From Acidimicrobiaceae bacterium (GTDB lineage Bacteria; Actinomycetota; Acidimicrobiia; Acidimicrobiales; Poriferisodalaceae), in NCBI GenBank assembly GCA_026713105.1, contig JAPOPC010000100.1, positions 1 through 64,000 of the forward strand: a DNA stretch of 64,000 nt. Reading direction: 5' to 3'. The notes below the pieces were generated by a model. The model made no database searches. It saw nothing but the letters and a program-made list of their open reading frames with translations, and was not told the DNA's origin. The translations under genes were made by a program, and so were the position numbers. Below, in pieces: positions 32,753 through 41,818 of this stretch (within the stretch, counting starts at the first letter, position 1; every line of letters starts with the position of its first letter).

Positions 32753-34063
32753 ATGGCAGGACTCGCGAGCCGGCTCCGGCGACGCCCGCCCAAGTACTCG
32801 GCTGCAGCGCTGGCCTGGAAAGGCCTCCGGGGCGAGGGGTGGCCCCGGGTGTGGCGCGACTGCGACCTGCAGCGCTCCTACGACGCGGTCGTCATCGGCG
32901 GCGGCGTGCATGGCCTCGCCACCGCCTACTACCTCGCTCGCAATCACGGCATGACCAACGTGGCCGTGCTGGACAAGGCCTACCTGGGCAGCGGCGGCTC
33001 GGGACGCAACACGGCGATCGTGCGCTCCAACTACCTCACCCCCGAAGGCGTGGCTTTCTACGACCGATCAGTGCACCTGTATGAGCGGATGGCGGTCGAG
33101 CTGAACATCAACGTGATGTTCAGCCAGCGCGGCCACCTGACGCTGGCCCACTCCGACGCCTCCCTGCGCACGATGCACTGGCGTGCCGAGGTCAACAAGC
33201 TCGGCGGCGTCAACTCCAGCGTGATCGGCCCCGACGAGGTCAAGCAGGAGTGTCCGAGTCTGGACACCTCCGACCACCCCCGTTACCCGATCCAAGGTGC
33301 CCTCTATCACCCGCCCGGCGGTGTCGTGCGCCACGACGCAGTGGTGTGGGGCTACGCCCGCGCCGCTGACCACATGGGCGTCGAGATGCATCAGAAGACC
33401 GAGGTCACCGACATCATCTGCGAAGGCGGCGACGGTCCCGACGGCAAGGGGGCCGGCGGCCGAGTCACCGGAGTGCGCACCAACCGGGGCGACATCTCCA
33501 CGCCGATCGTGATCAACTGCACCGCCGGGTGGGCATCGCTCATCTCGACCATGGCCGGCGTGCGGCTGCCCATCACCACCCACCCGCTGCAGGCCGCCGT
33601 CACCGAACCGGTGAAGATGTTCCTGCCGACGGTGGTGGTCTCGGGCTCGTTGCACGTCTACGTGAGCCAGACCGACCGCGGCGAGCTGGTGTTCGGTGCC
33701 TCGGTTGACCCGTACGCCAACTACTCGGTACGCGGCTCGCTGGAATTCACCGAGGGTCTGGCCGGCCACGTGCTCGAGCTGATGCCCGGCATCTCGCGCA
33801 TGCGGGTGCTGCGCCAGTGGTCCGGGCTGTGCGACATGACTCCCGACTACTCGCCGGTGATGGGTTTCACGCCCGTGGACGGTTTCCTGGTGGACGTCGG
33901 CTGGGGCACCTACGGCTTCAAGGCCGCACCGGTATCGGGAGAACAGATGGCCGAAGCCGCAGCCACGGGCCGCACGCCCAAGCTGATCGAGGCCTTCGCT
34001 CTCAGCCGCTTCGACGATGGCGAGCTGGTGGGCGAAAAGGGTGCAGCGTCGGTGGGCCACTGA
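32753..34063 (+). CDS. soxB: sarcosine oxidase / N-methylglutamate dehydrogenase, beta-type subunit
   Basis: The 436-residue flavoprotein is the substrate-oxidising subunit of a heterotetrameric sarcosine-oxidase-type enzyme. The FAD fold is VVIGGGVHGLATAYYLA (about 47-63), followed by the GSGGSGRN motif and the C-terminal GWGTYGFKAAPVSG. It oxidatively demethylates sarcosine or, in the N-methylglutamate pathway (MgdA), N-methylglutamate. A GTG at 32750 immediately before the ATG is an alternative start. First gene of the soxBDAG operon; its stop falls in a repeated 19-bp block shared with the start of soxD. Confidence 0.9.
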   Translation: MAGLASRLRRRPPKYSAAALAWKGLRGEGWPRVWRDCDLQRSYDAVVIGGGVHGLATAYYLARNHGMTNVAVLDKAYLGSGGSGRNTAIVRSNYLTPEGVAFYDRSVHLYERMAVELNINVMFSQRGHLTLAHSDASLRTMHWRAEVNKLGGVNSSVIGPDEVKQECPSLDTSDHPRYPIQGALYHPPGGVVRHDAVVWGYARAADHMGVEMHQKTEVTDIICEGGDGPDGKGAGGRVTGVRTNRGDISTPIVINCTAGWASLISTMAGVRLPITTHPLQAAVTEPVKMFLPTVVVSGSLHVYVSQTDRGELVFGASVDPYANYSVRGSLEFTEGLAGHVLELMPGISRMRVLRQWSGLCDMTPDYSPVMGFTPVDGFLVDVGWGTYGFKAAPVSGEQMAEAAATGRTPKLIEAFALSRFDDGELVGEKGAASVGH

Positions 34064-34140
34064 TGTTGCGCTCGTCTGCTGCCCGCTGTGCCACGAGGCC
34101 CACCGACGCCATTGCGACAGTGGTGGGCCACTGATGTTGC
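34051..34140. repeat. imperfect 71-bp tandem duplication at the soxB-soxD junction
   Basis: GGTGGGCCACTGATGTTGC occurs at 34051-34069 (including the soxB stop and an ATG) and again at 34122-34140 (including the soxD start). The sequence after copy one resembles the soxD 5' end (ATGTTGC.CTCGT..TGCCC), with decay. Confidence 0.85.
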
Positions 34141-34406
34141 TCGTACCTTGCCCCAACTGCGGCCCACGCAATTCGACCGATCTCCGGTACGGGGGCGAAT
34201 CGCACGCTCGTCCCGACCCCAATACGGCCTCGCCGCAAGAGTGGCGGGCCTACCTCTACCTGCGCGACAACCCCGCCGGTTGGCTGCGCGAGAACTGGTA
34301 CTGCGCGTCGGGCTGCCGCCGCTGGTTCTCGATCGAACGCAACACCGCCACCAACGAGTTCCGTGATCCGCCGCTGCCGGGCGACAAGCGAGGCGGTGCG
34401 GCATGA
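34134..34406 (+). CDS. soxD: sarcosine oxidase / N-methylglutamate dehydrogenase, delta-type subunit
   Basis: This 90-residue zinc-binding subunit has the N-terminal CPNCG (residues 6-10) and the WYCASGCRRWF pair that together hold Zn2+ in SoxD proteins. Its length and the RD-W-W-R pattern are typical of the family. The start at ATG 34134 gives the canonical MLLVPCPNCGPR N terminus; the upstream open frame contains a degenerate second copy (LVCCPLCHE) that I consider a duplication remnant. It stabilises the alpha-beta assembly. Its stop overlaps an ATG in a repeated block at the junction with soxA. Confidence 0.9.
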   Translation: MLLVPCPNCGPRNSTDLRYGGESHARPDPNTASPQEWRAYLYLRDNPAGWLRENWYCASGCRRWFSIERNTATNEFRDPPLPGDKRGGAA

Positions 34407-34471
34407 GTGCGTGTGTGCCCGGTGCTGCCGGGGGTCTCCAGCCCGACGGCGAGCGAGGCGGTGCGGCATGA
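34387..34471. repeat. imperfect 65-bp tandem duplication at the soxD-soxA junction
   Basis: AGCGAGGCGGTGCGGCATGA occurs at 34387-34406 (soxD stop) and again at 34452-34471 (soxA start). The intervening GCTGCCGGG...GAC segment also repeats the 3' end of soxD. Confidence 0.85.
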
Positions 34472-37317
34472 CGATGAGCCGGCAGGGCGTTCAGCCCACC
34501 GAGGTGATCGACCGGGCTGCCAAGCTCCGATTCAGATGGAACGGCAAGCGGTTCAGCGGATTCGAGGGCGACACGATCGCCTCGGCCCTGGCTGCGGAAG
34601 GCGAGCACATCTTCTCCCGCTCCATGAAGTACCACCGGCCGCGAGGGATCCTCACCGCCGATTATTGGGATCCCAACTTGATGGTCCAGGTGGGCGACGA
34701 CCCCAACGTCCGGGCCGGCCACCGCTTGGTGCGCAACGGCATGGACGTCCGCTCGCAGAACGCATGGCCGTCGCTGAACCGCGATCTCAAGGCGGCGAAC
34801 GGCCTGCTTGGGCGTTTCTTGACGGCGGGCTTCTACTACAAGACCTTCATGCGGCCGCAGTGGCTGTGGCCCACCTATGAGCGGGTGCTGGCCACCTTCG
34901 CCCCCGGCGGCAAGATCGACATCGACACCCCGCACGGCTACCACGACAAGCGCTATACGCATCCTGACGTGGTGGTGGCCGGAGCGGGCCCGGCCGGCAT
35001 CGAGGCGGCGCTGGCAGCCAGCACCGCCGGCGCCCGCGTCCTGCTCGTCTCCCACGAGCACGCGGTGGGCGGCCATCTGCGCTACTCGAGCGATGCCGGC
35101 GACCAAGGGGCCTTGGCAGAACTGCGCGCTTCGCTCGACGCTTCCGATGTCGAAGTGCTGACCGATTCGACCGTGACAGGCCGGTACGAGGACAACTGGC
35201 TCGGCATCGTCCAGCGCAATCACCCGATCGCGGTAGAGCGGCTCATCAAGGCCCGAGCCAAAGTGCTGGTCGCGGCGCCCGGCCTGATCGAGCGCCCCTA
35301 CGTGTTCGAGGGCAACGACCGGCCCGGCGTCATCACCTCGGGGGCGGCCCGTCGCCTCATCAACCTGTGGGGTGTCAAGCCGGGCGAGCGGGCGGTGGTC
35401 TTCAGTGCCAACGCCGACGGCGACGCAGCGGCTGCCGACCTGGAACGGGTTGGTACCGAGATCGCTGCAGTCATCGACGCCCGTTCGGGCGGCCAGATCA
35501 GCTCGACGGCGGGCTCGTCTCGGGCTGTCGAAGCCGTGATGGCAAACGGCGAACAGATCGACGCCGATCTGCTCGTCATGGCCGCAGGCTGGACGGCGCC
35601 GACGTCGCTGCTCAACATGGCAGGCGATCGACCGGTCTATGACCCGGCCGCGGCCCGGTTCTTCCCCTCCGACCCTCCCAGCAATGTGCTGTCGACCGGC
35701 GGACTTGCTGGCGACGCTGATCTTGATGGGTTGCGGCAACATGGCGCCGAAACTGGTCGTCTCGCCGCAGCCCGTGCCGCAGCGGTACGCCACCGGCTGC
35801 AGGCCCGCACCGCCCGAGCGCTGCCGGTCGAGGGCGACGAGCCTGCCTGGGCCGTCGACGAGCGGGTGCCGCTGGGCCGCGACCCCCATCCCGAGCTTTT
35901 CCGCGCTGATACCCATGGGATGGTCGACATGTCCGAGGACATCAGCTCCAAGGATCTGGTCGCTGCTGCGCATGAGGGCTACGACTCGGTGGAGCTGGCC
36001 AAGCGCTACACCACCGCCACCATGGGGCCGTCGCAGGGCAAGCTCGAGACGGTCAATACCGTCGCTGCCATTGCCGAAGCGCGGGGTGAGACGATCAGCC
36101 AGGTCGGCACCACGGTGTGGCGCCCTCCGTACGCACCGCTCACCTTGGGCGCGCTCGCCGGTCGCAGTTTTGAACCGGTGCGCGTGTCGTCCATTCACCC
36201 CTGGCACGAGGCCAACAACGTCACGCTCATCCAAGCCGGCCAGTGGCTGCGTCCCGATCACTACGGCGATCCACAAGCCGAAGTCCGCAACGTCCGTGAG
36301 AACGTCGGGCTCATCGACGTCACCCCGCTGGGCAAGCTGGACTTGCGCGGCCCCGACGTTCCCAAGCTGCTCAGCCTGCTGTACGTCAACAAGTGGATGA
36401 AGCTGGGCATCGGCCGGGTGCGCTACGGGATGATGTGTGCCGAGGACGGCGTGGTACTCGACGACGGCGTGACTGGCCGACTCGGCGAAGACCACTACAT
36501 GATGTCGACCACGAGCTCGGGCGCGGGTGGCGTGTGGGAATGGGTGGAGAATTGGCTCCAGACCGAGCGCCCCGACTGGCAGGTGCACGTCACCCCGGTG
36601 ACCACCGCATACGCCAGCATCAACGTGGCCGGGCCCAAGTCCCGAGAGCTGATGCGCAGGGTCTGCGAGGGTGTCGACCTCGACGCTGAGGCGTTTCCGT
36701 ACATGACGGTCCGAGAGGCGACCGTGGCTGGCGTATCGGGCTGCTTCATGTGGCGCATCGGCTTCACCGGCGAGCTGTCGTTCGAGCTGCATGTGCCCGC
36801 CGGTCACGGTTGCCATGTCTGGGAAGCGCTGATGGATGCCGGCAGTGACCTCGGCGTCGGCCCCTTCGGCCTCGAAGGCCAGCGCATCATGCGCCTCGAG
36901 AAGGGGCACTTCATCGTCGGCCAGGACACCGACGGCCTGACGCTGGGCCCCAGCACCGGCATGGGGTCGCTCATCAAGCTCGACAAGGACGACTTCGCCG
37001 GCAAGCCAGAGCTGGCATGGGCGGCGGATCGGCCGCTTCCGCTGGTCGTGGCCATCCAGCCCGACGATCCCGACGTCGTGCCCGAAGAGGCCGCACAGAT
37101 TCTGCGAGGCGACACCAACGAGATCCTGGGCCGGATCACCTCCTCGCGCTTCTCGCCGACGCTGAACCGCTCGATCTGCCTCGGGCAGGTGGAGCCGCAC
37201 TTGGCAGCCGGCGGCACCAAGCTGACGGTGTTGCTGGAGTCGGGGGAGCGCATCAGCGCCACGGTGATCGACCATCACGCCCATTTCGACCCGGCAGGGG
37301 AGCGTTTGCGTGGCTGA
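34468..37317 (+). CDS. soxA: sarcosine oxidase / N-methylglutamate dehydrogenase, alpha-type subunit
   Basis: The 949-residue subunit couples amine demethylation to tetrahydrofolate. Residues about 15-95 are the ferredoxin-like Fer2_4 region; a dinucleotide-binding fold with VVVAGAGPAGIEAAL is near 167-182; the C-terminal 370 residues (from about 575) are the aminomethyltransferase (GCV_T) fold that captures formaldehyde as 5,10-methylene-THF. ATG 34468 lies in the second copy of a 20-bp repeat. Length matches the roughly 960-residue SoxA. It overlaps soxG by 8 bp. In the N-methylglutamate pathway the equivalent is MgdC. Confidence 0.92.
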   Translation: MTMSRQGVQPTEVIDRAAKLRFRWNGKRFSGFEGDTIASALAAEGEHIFSRSMKYHRPRGILTADYWDPNLMVQVGDDPNVRAGHRLVRNGMDVRSQNAWPSLNRDLKAANGLLGRFLTAGFYYKTFMRPQWLWPTYERVLATFAPGGKIDIDTPHGYHDKRYTHPDVVVAGAGPAGIEAALAASTAGARVLLVSHEHAVGGHLRYSSDAGDQGALAELRASLDASDVEVLTDSTVTGRYEDNWLGIVQRNHPIAVERLIKARAKVLVAAPGLIERPYVFEGNDRPGVITSGAARRLINLWGVKPGERAVVFSANADGDAAAADLERVGTEIAAVIDARSGGQISSTAGSSRAVEAVMANGEQIDADLLVMAAGWTAPTSLLNMAGDRPVYDPAAARFFPSDPPSNVLSTGGLAGDADLDGLRQHGAETGRLAAARAAAVRHRLQARTARALPVEGDEPAWAVDERVPLGRDPHPELFRADTHGMVDMSEDISSKDLVAAAHEGYDSVELAKRYTTATMGPSQGKLETVNTVAAIAEARGETISQVGTTVWRPPYAPLTLGALAGRSFEPVRVSSIHPWHEANNVTLIQAGQWLRPDHYGDPQAEVRNVRENVGLIDVTPLGKLDLRGPDVPKLLSLLYVNKWMKLGIGRVRYGMMCAEDGVVLDDGVTGRLGEDHYMMSTTSSGAGGVWEWVENWLQTERPDWQVHVTPVTTAYASINVAGPKSRELMRRVCEGVDLDAEAFPYMTVREATVAGVSGCFMWRIGFTGELSFELHVPAGHGCHVWEALMDAGSDLGVGPFGLEGQRIMRLEKGHFIVGQDTDGLTLGPSTGMGSLIKLDKDDFAGKPELAWAADRPLPLVVAIQPDDPDVVPEEAAQILRGDTNEILGRITSSRFSPTLNRSICLGQVEPHLAAGGTKLTVLLESGERISATVIDHHAHFDPAGERLRG

Positions 37318-37939
37318 GACTGCATCGCCGGGGAGTTCGACGCCCACAGGTCCGGCGTTCGAGAGCCCGGTTGTACGGAGCTCCCCGTCGTCGAATGTTG
37401 GCGACCTGGCGCTGACCGACGCGAGCGCCACCACCAAGTGGCTGGTGCGCGCCAGCAACGATGGGCCCACTGCCGATCTGCTCGGCGCTCGATTCGGAAC
37501 GTCGCAAGTCGCAGCCGGCGGTGCACTCGTACTCGGGTCCCGGCCCGGCGAGTGGATCATCCTGGGCGCCCCTGCTGAGGTGGCCGCAACAGTCGCCGAC
37601 CTCGACGCGCACGATGGGAGGGACTTCGTGTCCGCTCTCGACTGGACTCACAGCCGGGCGATGTTCCGGGTCACCGGCGCCGAGGCGACGCGCATGCTGG
37701 AGAAGGTGTGCGGCATCGACTGGAGCGACCACATGACGCCCGACGGAGCGGTGGTCTCGGCCTCGGTGGCCCTCGTTACCTGCGACCTCGCCCGCAACGA
37801 CGTCAACCACGACGACACAGCCGGTACGCCCTCGTATCTCATCTTCTGCGACCGGTCTTTTGGCCAGTACTTGTTCGATGCGCTCGTCGATGCCGGCGAC
37901 GAATTCGGCCTGTCGGTCCTCGCCAGCGGAGTTTCCTAG
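37310..37939 (+). CDS. soxG: sarcosine oxidase / N-methylglutamate dehydrogenase, gamma-type subunit
   Basis: The 209-residue protein has the SoxG/MgdD profile: WLVRASNDGP near the N terminus, then LGSRPGEWIILG and a GCV_T-like C-terminal fold (SRAMFRVTGAEATRMLEKVC). The first 30 residues are Ser/Pro-rich and likely disordered. GTG 37310 overlaps the soxA stop by 8 bp, so the operon order soxB-soxD-soxA-soxG is complete. It completes the heterotetramer. Confidence 0.88.
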   Translation: MAETASPGSSTPTGPAFESPVVRSSPSSNVGDLALTDASATTKWLVRASNDGPTADLLGARFGTSQVAAGGALVLGSRPGEWIILGAPAEVAATVADLDAHDGRDFVSALDWTHSRAMFRVTGAEATRMLEKVCGIDWSDHMTPDGAVVSASVALVTCDLARNDVNHDDTAGTPSYLIFCDRSFGQYLFDALVDAGDEFGLSVLASGVS

Positions 37940-38003
37940 CAGACTGAGCCGATAGGCGAAGCCGTGGCCTTGGCAGCCCCGGGCTAGCAGCGCCCTGCAG
38001 CGC

Positions 38004-39047
38004 TCAGGCGAGCACGACCACTGGAGTGCCGATTGACGCCCACGTGTACAGGCGCTCTGCCTTGTCGTCCCGTTGACGCACGCAACCCAGCGACAAGGCA
38101 TCGCCGAGCTCTGCCTCGGTTTGCACGGCGGTGTCGCGCCAGCCTCGGGGAATGGAATGGAAGCCGATCCAGTCGTCGTCGTGGTCGGTTGTGAAGCGCA
38201 CCATGTGACGCATCGTGACCAGCCAGTTGTACGAGATCGCGTCTTCCGATTTCGAGAGGACCTTGTAGCGGCCCGGTTCCGGCGAGGTGGGATGCCCGCT
38301 GACCGGGTAGTTGTCGACGACACGCCCGTCGGCGTCGACGAGCCAGACCCGCTGGTTGCCTCGGTCATAGATGACGTGGCGAGACCCAGTGAGCCCGACG
38401 TCGGGCACTGTGTGGCCGCCGAGCCAGAGCACCCGGCCCTGCGGTGTGACGACCGACAGTGTGCCGTCGTCGCTGAGTTGCAGCATCGCCCCCGGCTCGC
38501 TGCGGGTGTCCGCAGTCCACAGCTGTGCTGGATTGCCGTCAGAGGCTGCTGCGGGGAATCCTGGGCTGGCGGCGTCGTAGAGGGCGAGTTCGCCGTTGGT
38601 ACGCATCAGCAGCAGCGGCATGGCTGATTCGACCGGTCCGGTGGACCACAGCGTGCCGTAGAGGCCCATCCCGTCGTCAGTGGCGCGCAGCACCAGCTGA
38701 CCTCCCGGTTCGAGCGTCAGCCGGTACCAGCCATTCGGCGAGGAGACTGACTGACCGACGGACAGATACTCGCCGGGCCCGAGGATGACCGTCGCGGGCA
38801 ATCCTTGGGGCTCCCGATCAGGAGGGGCGATGACATCGACGTCGCGGTCGAGCGGCCACGAGACGTCGAAATCGAGGTGCCAACGCTGGCTCGGCTCTGC
38901 GCTGAGATCTGCGATCCCGCTGGTGGCCGATGTTGCAGCGACGGGCAGTACAGCCAGAACGGCGGCCAGGCCGAGCGCAGCGAAGGTGCGCAGAAGCGTC
39001 CTCGAAACGAGCACGCATGGCGAGAGTACGGCAACAACCGCACGCAC
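38004..39047 (-). CDS. L,D-transpeptidase (YkuD) with N-terminal bulb-lectin-like domain
   Basis: The 347-residue exported protein has a signal peptide (about 15-42), a bulb-type mannose-lectin-like region (about 88-210: VILGPGEYLSVGQSV, QLVLRATDDG, MLQLSDDGTLSVV), and a C-terminal YkuD domain (222-347). The catalytic residues are H297 (GFHSIP) and C322 (SLGCVR). YkuD enzymes make 3-3 crosslinks in peptidoglycan and are abundant in actinobacteria. The lectin-like domain may bind cell-wall glycan. It is convergent with soxG and unrelated to it. Confidence 0.85.
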   Translation of the reverse strand: MRAVVAVLSPCVLVSRTLLRTFAALGLAAVLAVLPVAATSATSGIADLSAEPSQRWHLDFDVSWPLDRDVDVIAPPDREPQGLPATVILGPGEYLSVGQSVSSPNGWYRLTLEPGGQLVLRATDDGMGLYGTLWSTGPVESAMPLLLMRTNGELALYDAASPGFPAAASDGNPAQLWTADTRSEPGAMLQLSDDGTLSVVTPQGRVLWLGGHTVPDVGLTGSRHVIYDRGNQRVWLVDADGRVVDNYPVSGHPTSPEPGRYKVLSKSEDAISYNWLVTMRHMVRFTTDHDDDWIGFHSIPRGWRDTAVQTEAELGDALSLGCVRQRDDKAERLYTWASIGTPVVVLA

Positions 39048-39089
39048 GGCAAGGTGCTTGCGGAGGCTACGACCACCGCACCCGGTAGA

Positions 39090-41799
39090 TCAGTCGTCGG
39101 TCGGGACCTGCCAGGCGTCTGGATGGATGACGGTGTTCATCTCGGCGCCGGTGTCGGTGATGGCTTTGACGGCGATAGGCCGGCCGTCGGGCGGGATCGG
39201 GAACGGTTGGGACCGGAACGAGATGATGTGCGACTGCGCGTCGGGAATGAGGTCCGGACCCAAGCTTCGCATTGCGGCCTTCAGGCCGGCGTCGTTGCGC
39301 AAGCCATTGGGGAAGTAGGTGAGCCGAGCGATGAAGCTCATCTGGTCGTGGTCGGTGTCGATCATCCAGCAGTCGATGTGATCCTGGTTGGTTTCGCGCA
39401 CCATGCCGGTGGAGGGGTCATAGGTGTCGCAGCCCAGCAAGCGCACCACCAAACAGGTGCCGTCGGGAGTGCGGCGCACCTCGCAATCGGGTTCCCCGAG
39501 CAGGGTGAACGTGCCGCCGTCGGCGCCTTGTTTGGACAGCTCGGGGATCTGCAGATCCTTCGAGGCGACCACTCGGTGCACGGCGCAGGCACCGACCTTG
39601 GCGGGCACGTCAGGATCGAAGGCGAAGCCCACGGCGATCAGGTCGGCGCAGTCGGGCGCATTCTGGCGGGCTTCGACGGCGGCTCGGCTGACCTGCGGTG
39701 CAGTGACGGTGGCGTCCGGCGCGGCGATCATGAGCCCTGCTGCGGATTCGGTGTCGCGCCCTGGCCGGGTGCAGGTGACGCCGTGGGAGGCAAGATGGGT
39801 CTCGGGCCAGCGTTCGTGGTCGACGATCTGCAGGAGCGGCCTGCCGGCTGAGTCGCAGATCGGCGAGCGGTACAGCGCGTCGATGACGGCCCCGGTGATC
39901 TCGCCCGATGCCAGGCCGAGGTCGGTGGCGCTCGGAGGTGTCTCGGCAGTACCGCTACCGACGCTGGCCGGTGCGGCGTCGAAGGGCAGGTACGAGTACG
40001 GCGAGTGCGACTCGACGGTGAACGGGCTGGCGAGTCTCACACGCTTCGGCTCGGTCTCGGTCTGGTCGACAAGCTTGATGACGTTGTCGGGATGGTTCCA
40101 GTCGGTGTTCGGGTCGGCAAGTCGACCCGCTGACACCTTCGGCATCTGCTTGCAGACGAAGTCGGCAGCGGGGTCGGTGCCGCCATCGGTGGTGCGATGC
40201 CATGTATAGACCGAGGTGGCGAGCTTCTGGCGTGCAACGGCGACGGCGACACGGCTCACATCGATGGTGACCCAGCGCCGCCCCCATTCTTCAGCCACGT
40301 CGGCGGTGACCCCCGACCCGCACGTCGGATCAAGCACCAGATCCCCCGGATCGGTCGTCATCAACATGCAGCGTTCGACGATCGAACTGGCAGTCTGCAC
40401 GACATAGCGCTTTTGACCGCGCACCGTCACTGAATGGTGCCAAACGTTGTCAATGCGACGCCCAGCGGTTTCAGTCTCCAACTGCTTCCAATACAGCGCA
40501 CGCTCTGTGCCGTAGAGACGGCGCGTCCATCCGAGCCAGCACAAGCCACATGGCTCGGGGTCGGGGCATGGAGGCGAAGCCTCCGTGCGCGCGCCAGTGT
40601 CGTCCGTCCCCGCAGTGGTACCGGTGACCATTGTACTCAACCCAGCGTGTGCGGCCGGTGGTGGATGCACCCATCGACGTGAGGTTTTCTCGATTCCAGA
40701 TGACAGCTCCCGCTGGAAGCTCAACCTCCGGTCTCGCACGTTCCCGAGCGGTCATACCTCGGCTGCGGTGACCTGCTTCTTCGACCATCGGTGTGGAGAA
40801 TCCCCCAAAAAGGTCAGTGATGCCCTTGCGATCGAGAGGTTCGTAGAGCTGTCGATATTTGCATCTCGACTTGTCCTTGGCGTACCAAAGCAGGTACGAG
40901 GCGCTCTCCGGCAATGTTCGTGCGGATGAGCCGCCGGTCGGACGCCAGGTGATCGTTGCGACCCGGTTCTCGGGGCCGAACACCTCGTCTAACACCAACG
41001 CCAGCCGATGGACGTTGATGTCGCCGATCTGACAGAACAACGAGCCGCTGTCGGTGAGCAGTTCGCGCGCCAGCACCGCTCGTTCGTGGATGCCGTCAAG
41101 GTAGGAGTGGATGCCGTTGCGGTAGCTGTCGCGGAACGCGCGCAACGGCATAGTGTCGCCGACTGGCAGACCGTCAAGCTTCTCGGGCGTTTCCAAACTG
41201 CCGGTGGTGGTCTGGAAGTTGGACTTGAAGTTCTGGCCGTAGGGTGGGTCGAAGTAGATCATCTGCACTTGGCCGCGCAGGGCGTCTTTGGCGAGCAATG
41301 ATTGCATCACCGCCGCAGAGTCGCCGTGGATGAGGCGGTTCTGCCAGTGGCCGCTGTGCTGATACCACTCCCATTCGAGCGCCTCGTCGTCGAGTCCGTC
41401 GAAATCGAGCTGCAGCGCACGGCTGACATCGCCACGGCGCAGCTGTTCCACCAGCAATGCGGGGGTGACCTTCTCTCGGGTGTACAGCGGCACGCCGGCG
41501 AAGCTGTGCGCGGCGTCGGCCTCAGCGTCGCCGCAGATCCGCGAGGTGGCACCCTGACGGTCCCATGCCAGCACGGGGTGGGTGCGCAGATCGCGGTCGA
41601 GATTCACGGTGTCGCAATCGACACCGGCTTCGTACACCTGCGCTATCGAGTCTGGCAGCCGCCGCGCCACCGCGAACGCGAGCGGGGCACGGTCGTCATC
41701 GGACATCAGCGGCGCCGTCTCCGCGGTGGGCTGGTTGGGTCGCCTTGCCGACGCGTGATCATAGGAGCGCGATTCGCTGTCATTCGGCGATGAGGTCAT
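39090..41799 (-). pseudogene. mod: type III restriction-modification methyltransferase (Mod), split by a frameshift
   Basis: Two overlapping minus-strand frames together make one Mod protein. The upstream part (41799 to 40471, 442 codons) has NRLIHGDS and the catalytic DPPY (residues 184-187, IYFDPPYGQNF). The downstream part (open 40739 to 39090) has the SAM-binding LDPTCGSGVTADVAEEWGRR. DPPY before the SAM motif is the beta-class order of N6-adenine Mod subunits. The switch of frame must occur within the shared 40471-40739; a (GC)4 run at 40587-40594 is one candidate site. The start 41799 has AGGGAGA upstream. It may be a true pseudogene, a phase-off state or a sequencing error. Confidence 0.75.
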
Positions 41800-41818
41800 G
41801 GAATTCTCCCTGGCCGGG

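Noticed and set aside
33910-37560. Very long open frame (over 1,200 codons) on the minus strand opposite soxA, soxG and soxB
   Set aside because: It is antisense to clearly recognisable sarcosine-oxidase genes, has His/Val/Arg-biased composition typical of the reverse of GC-rich coding DNA, and has no family similarity.
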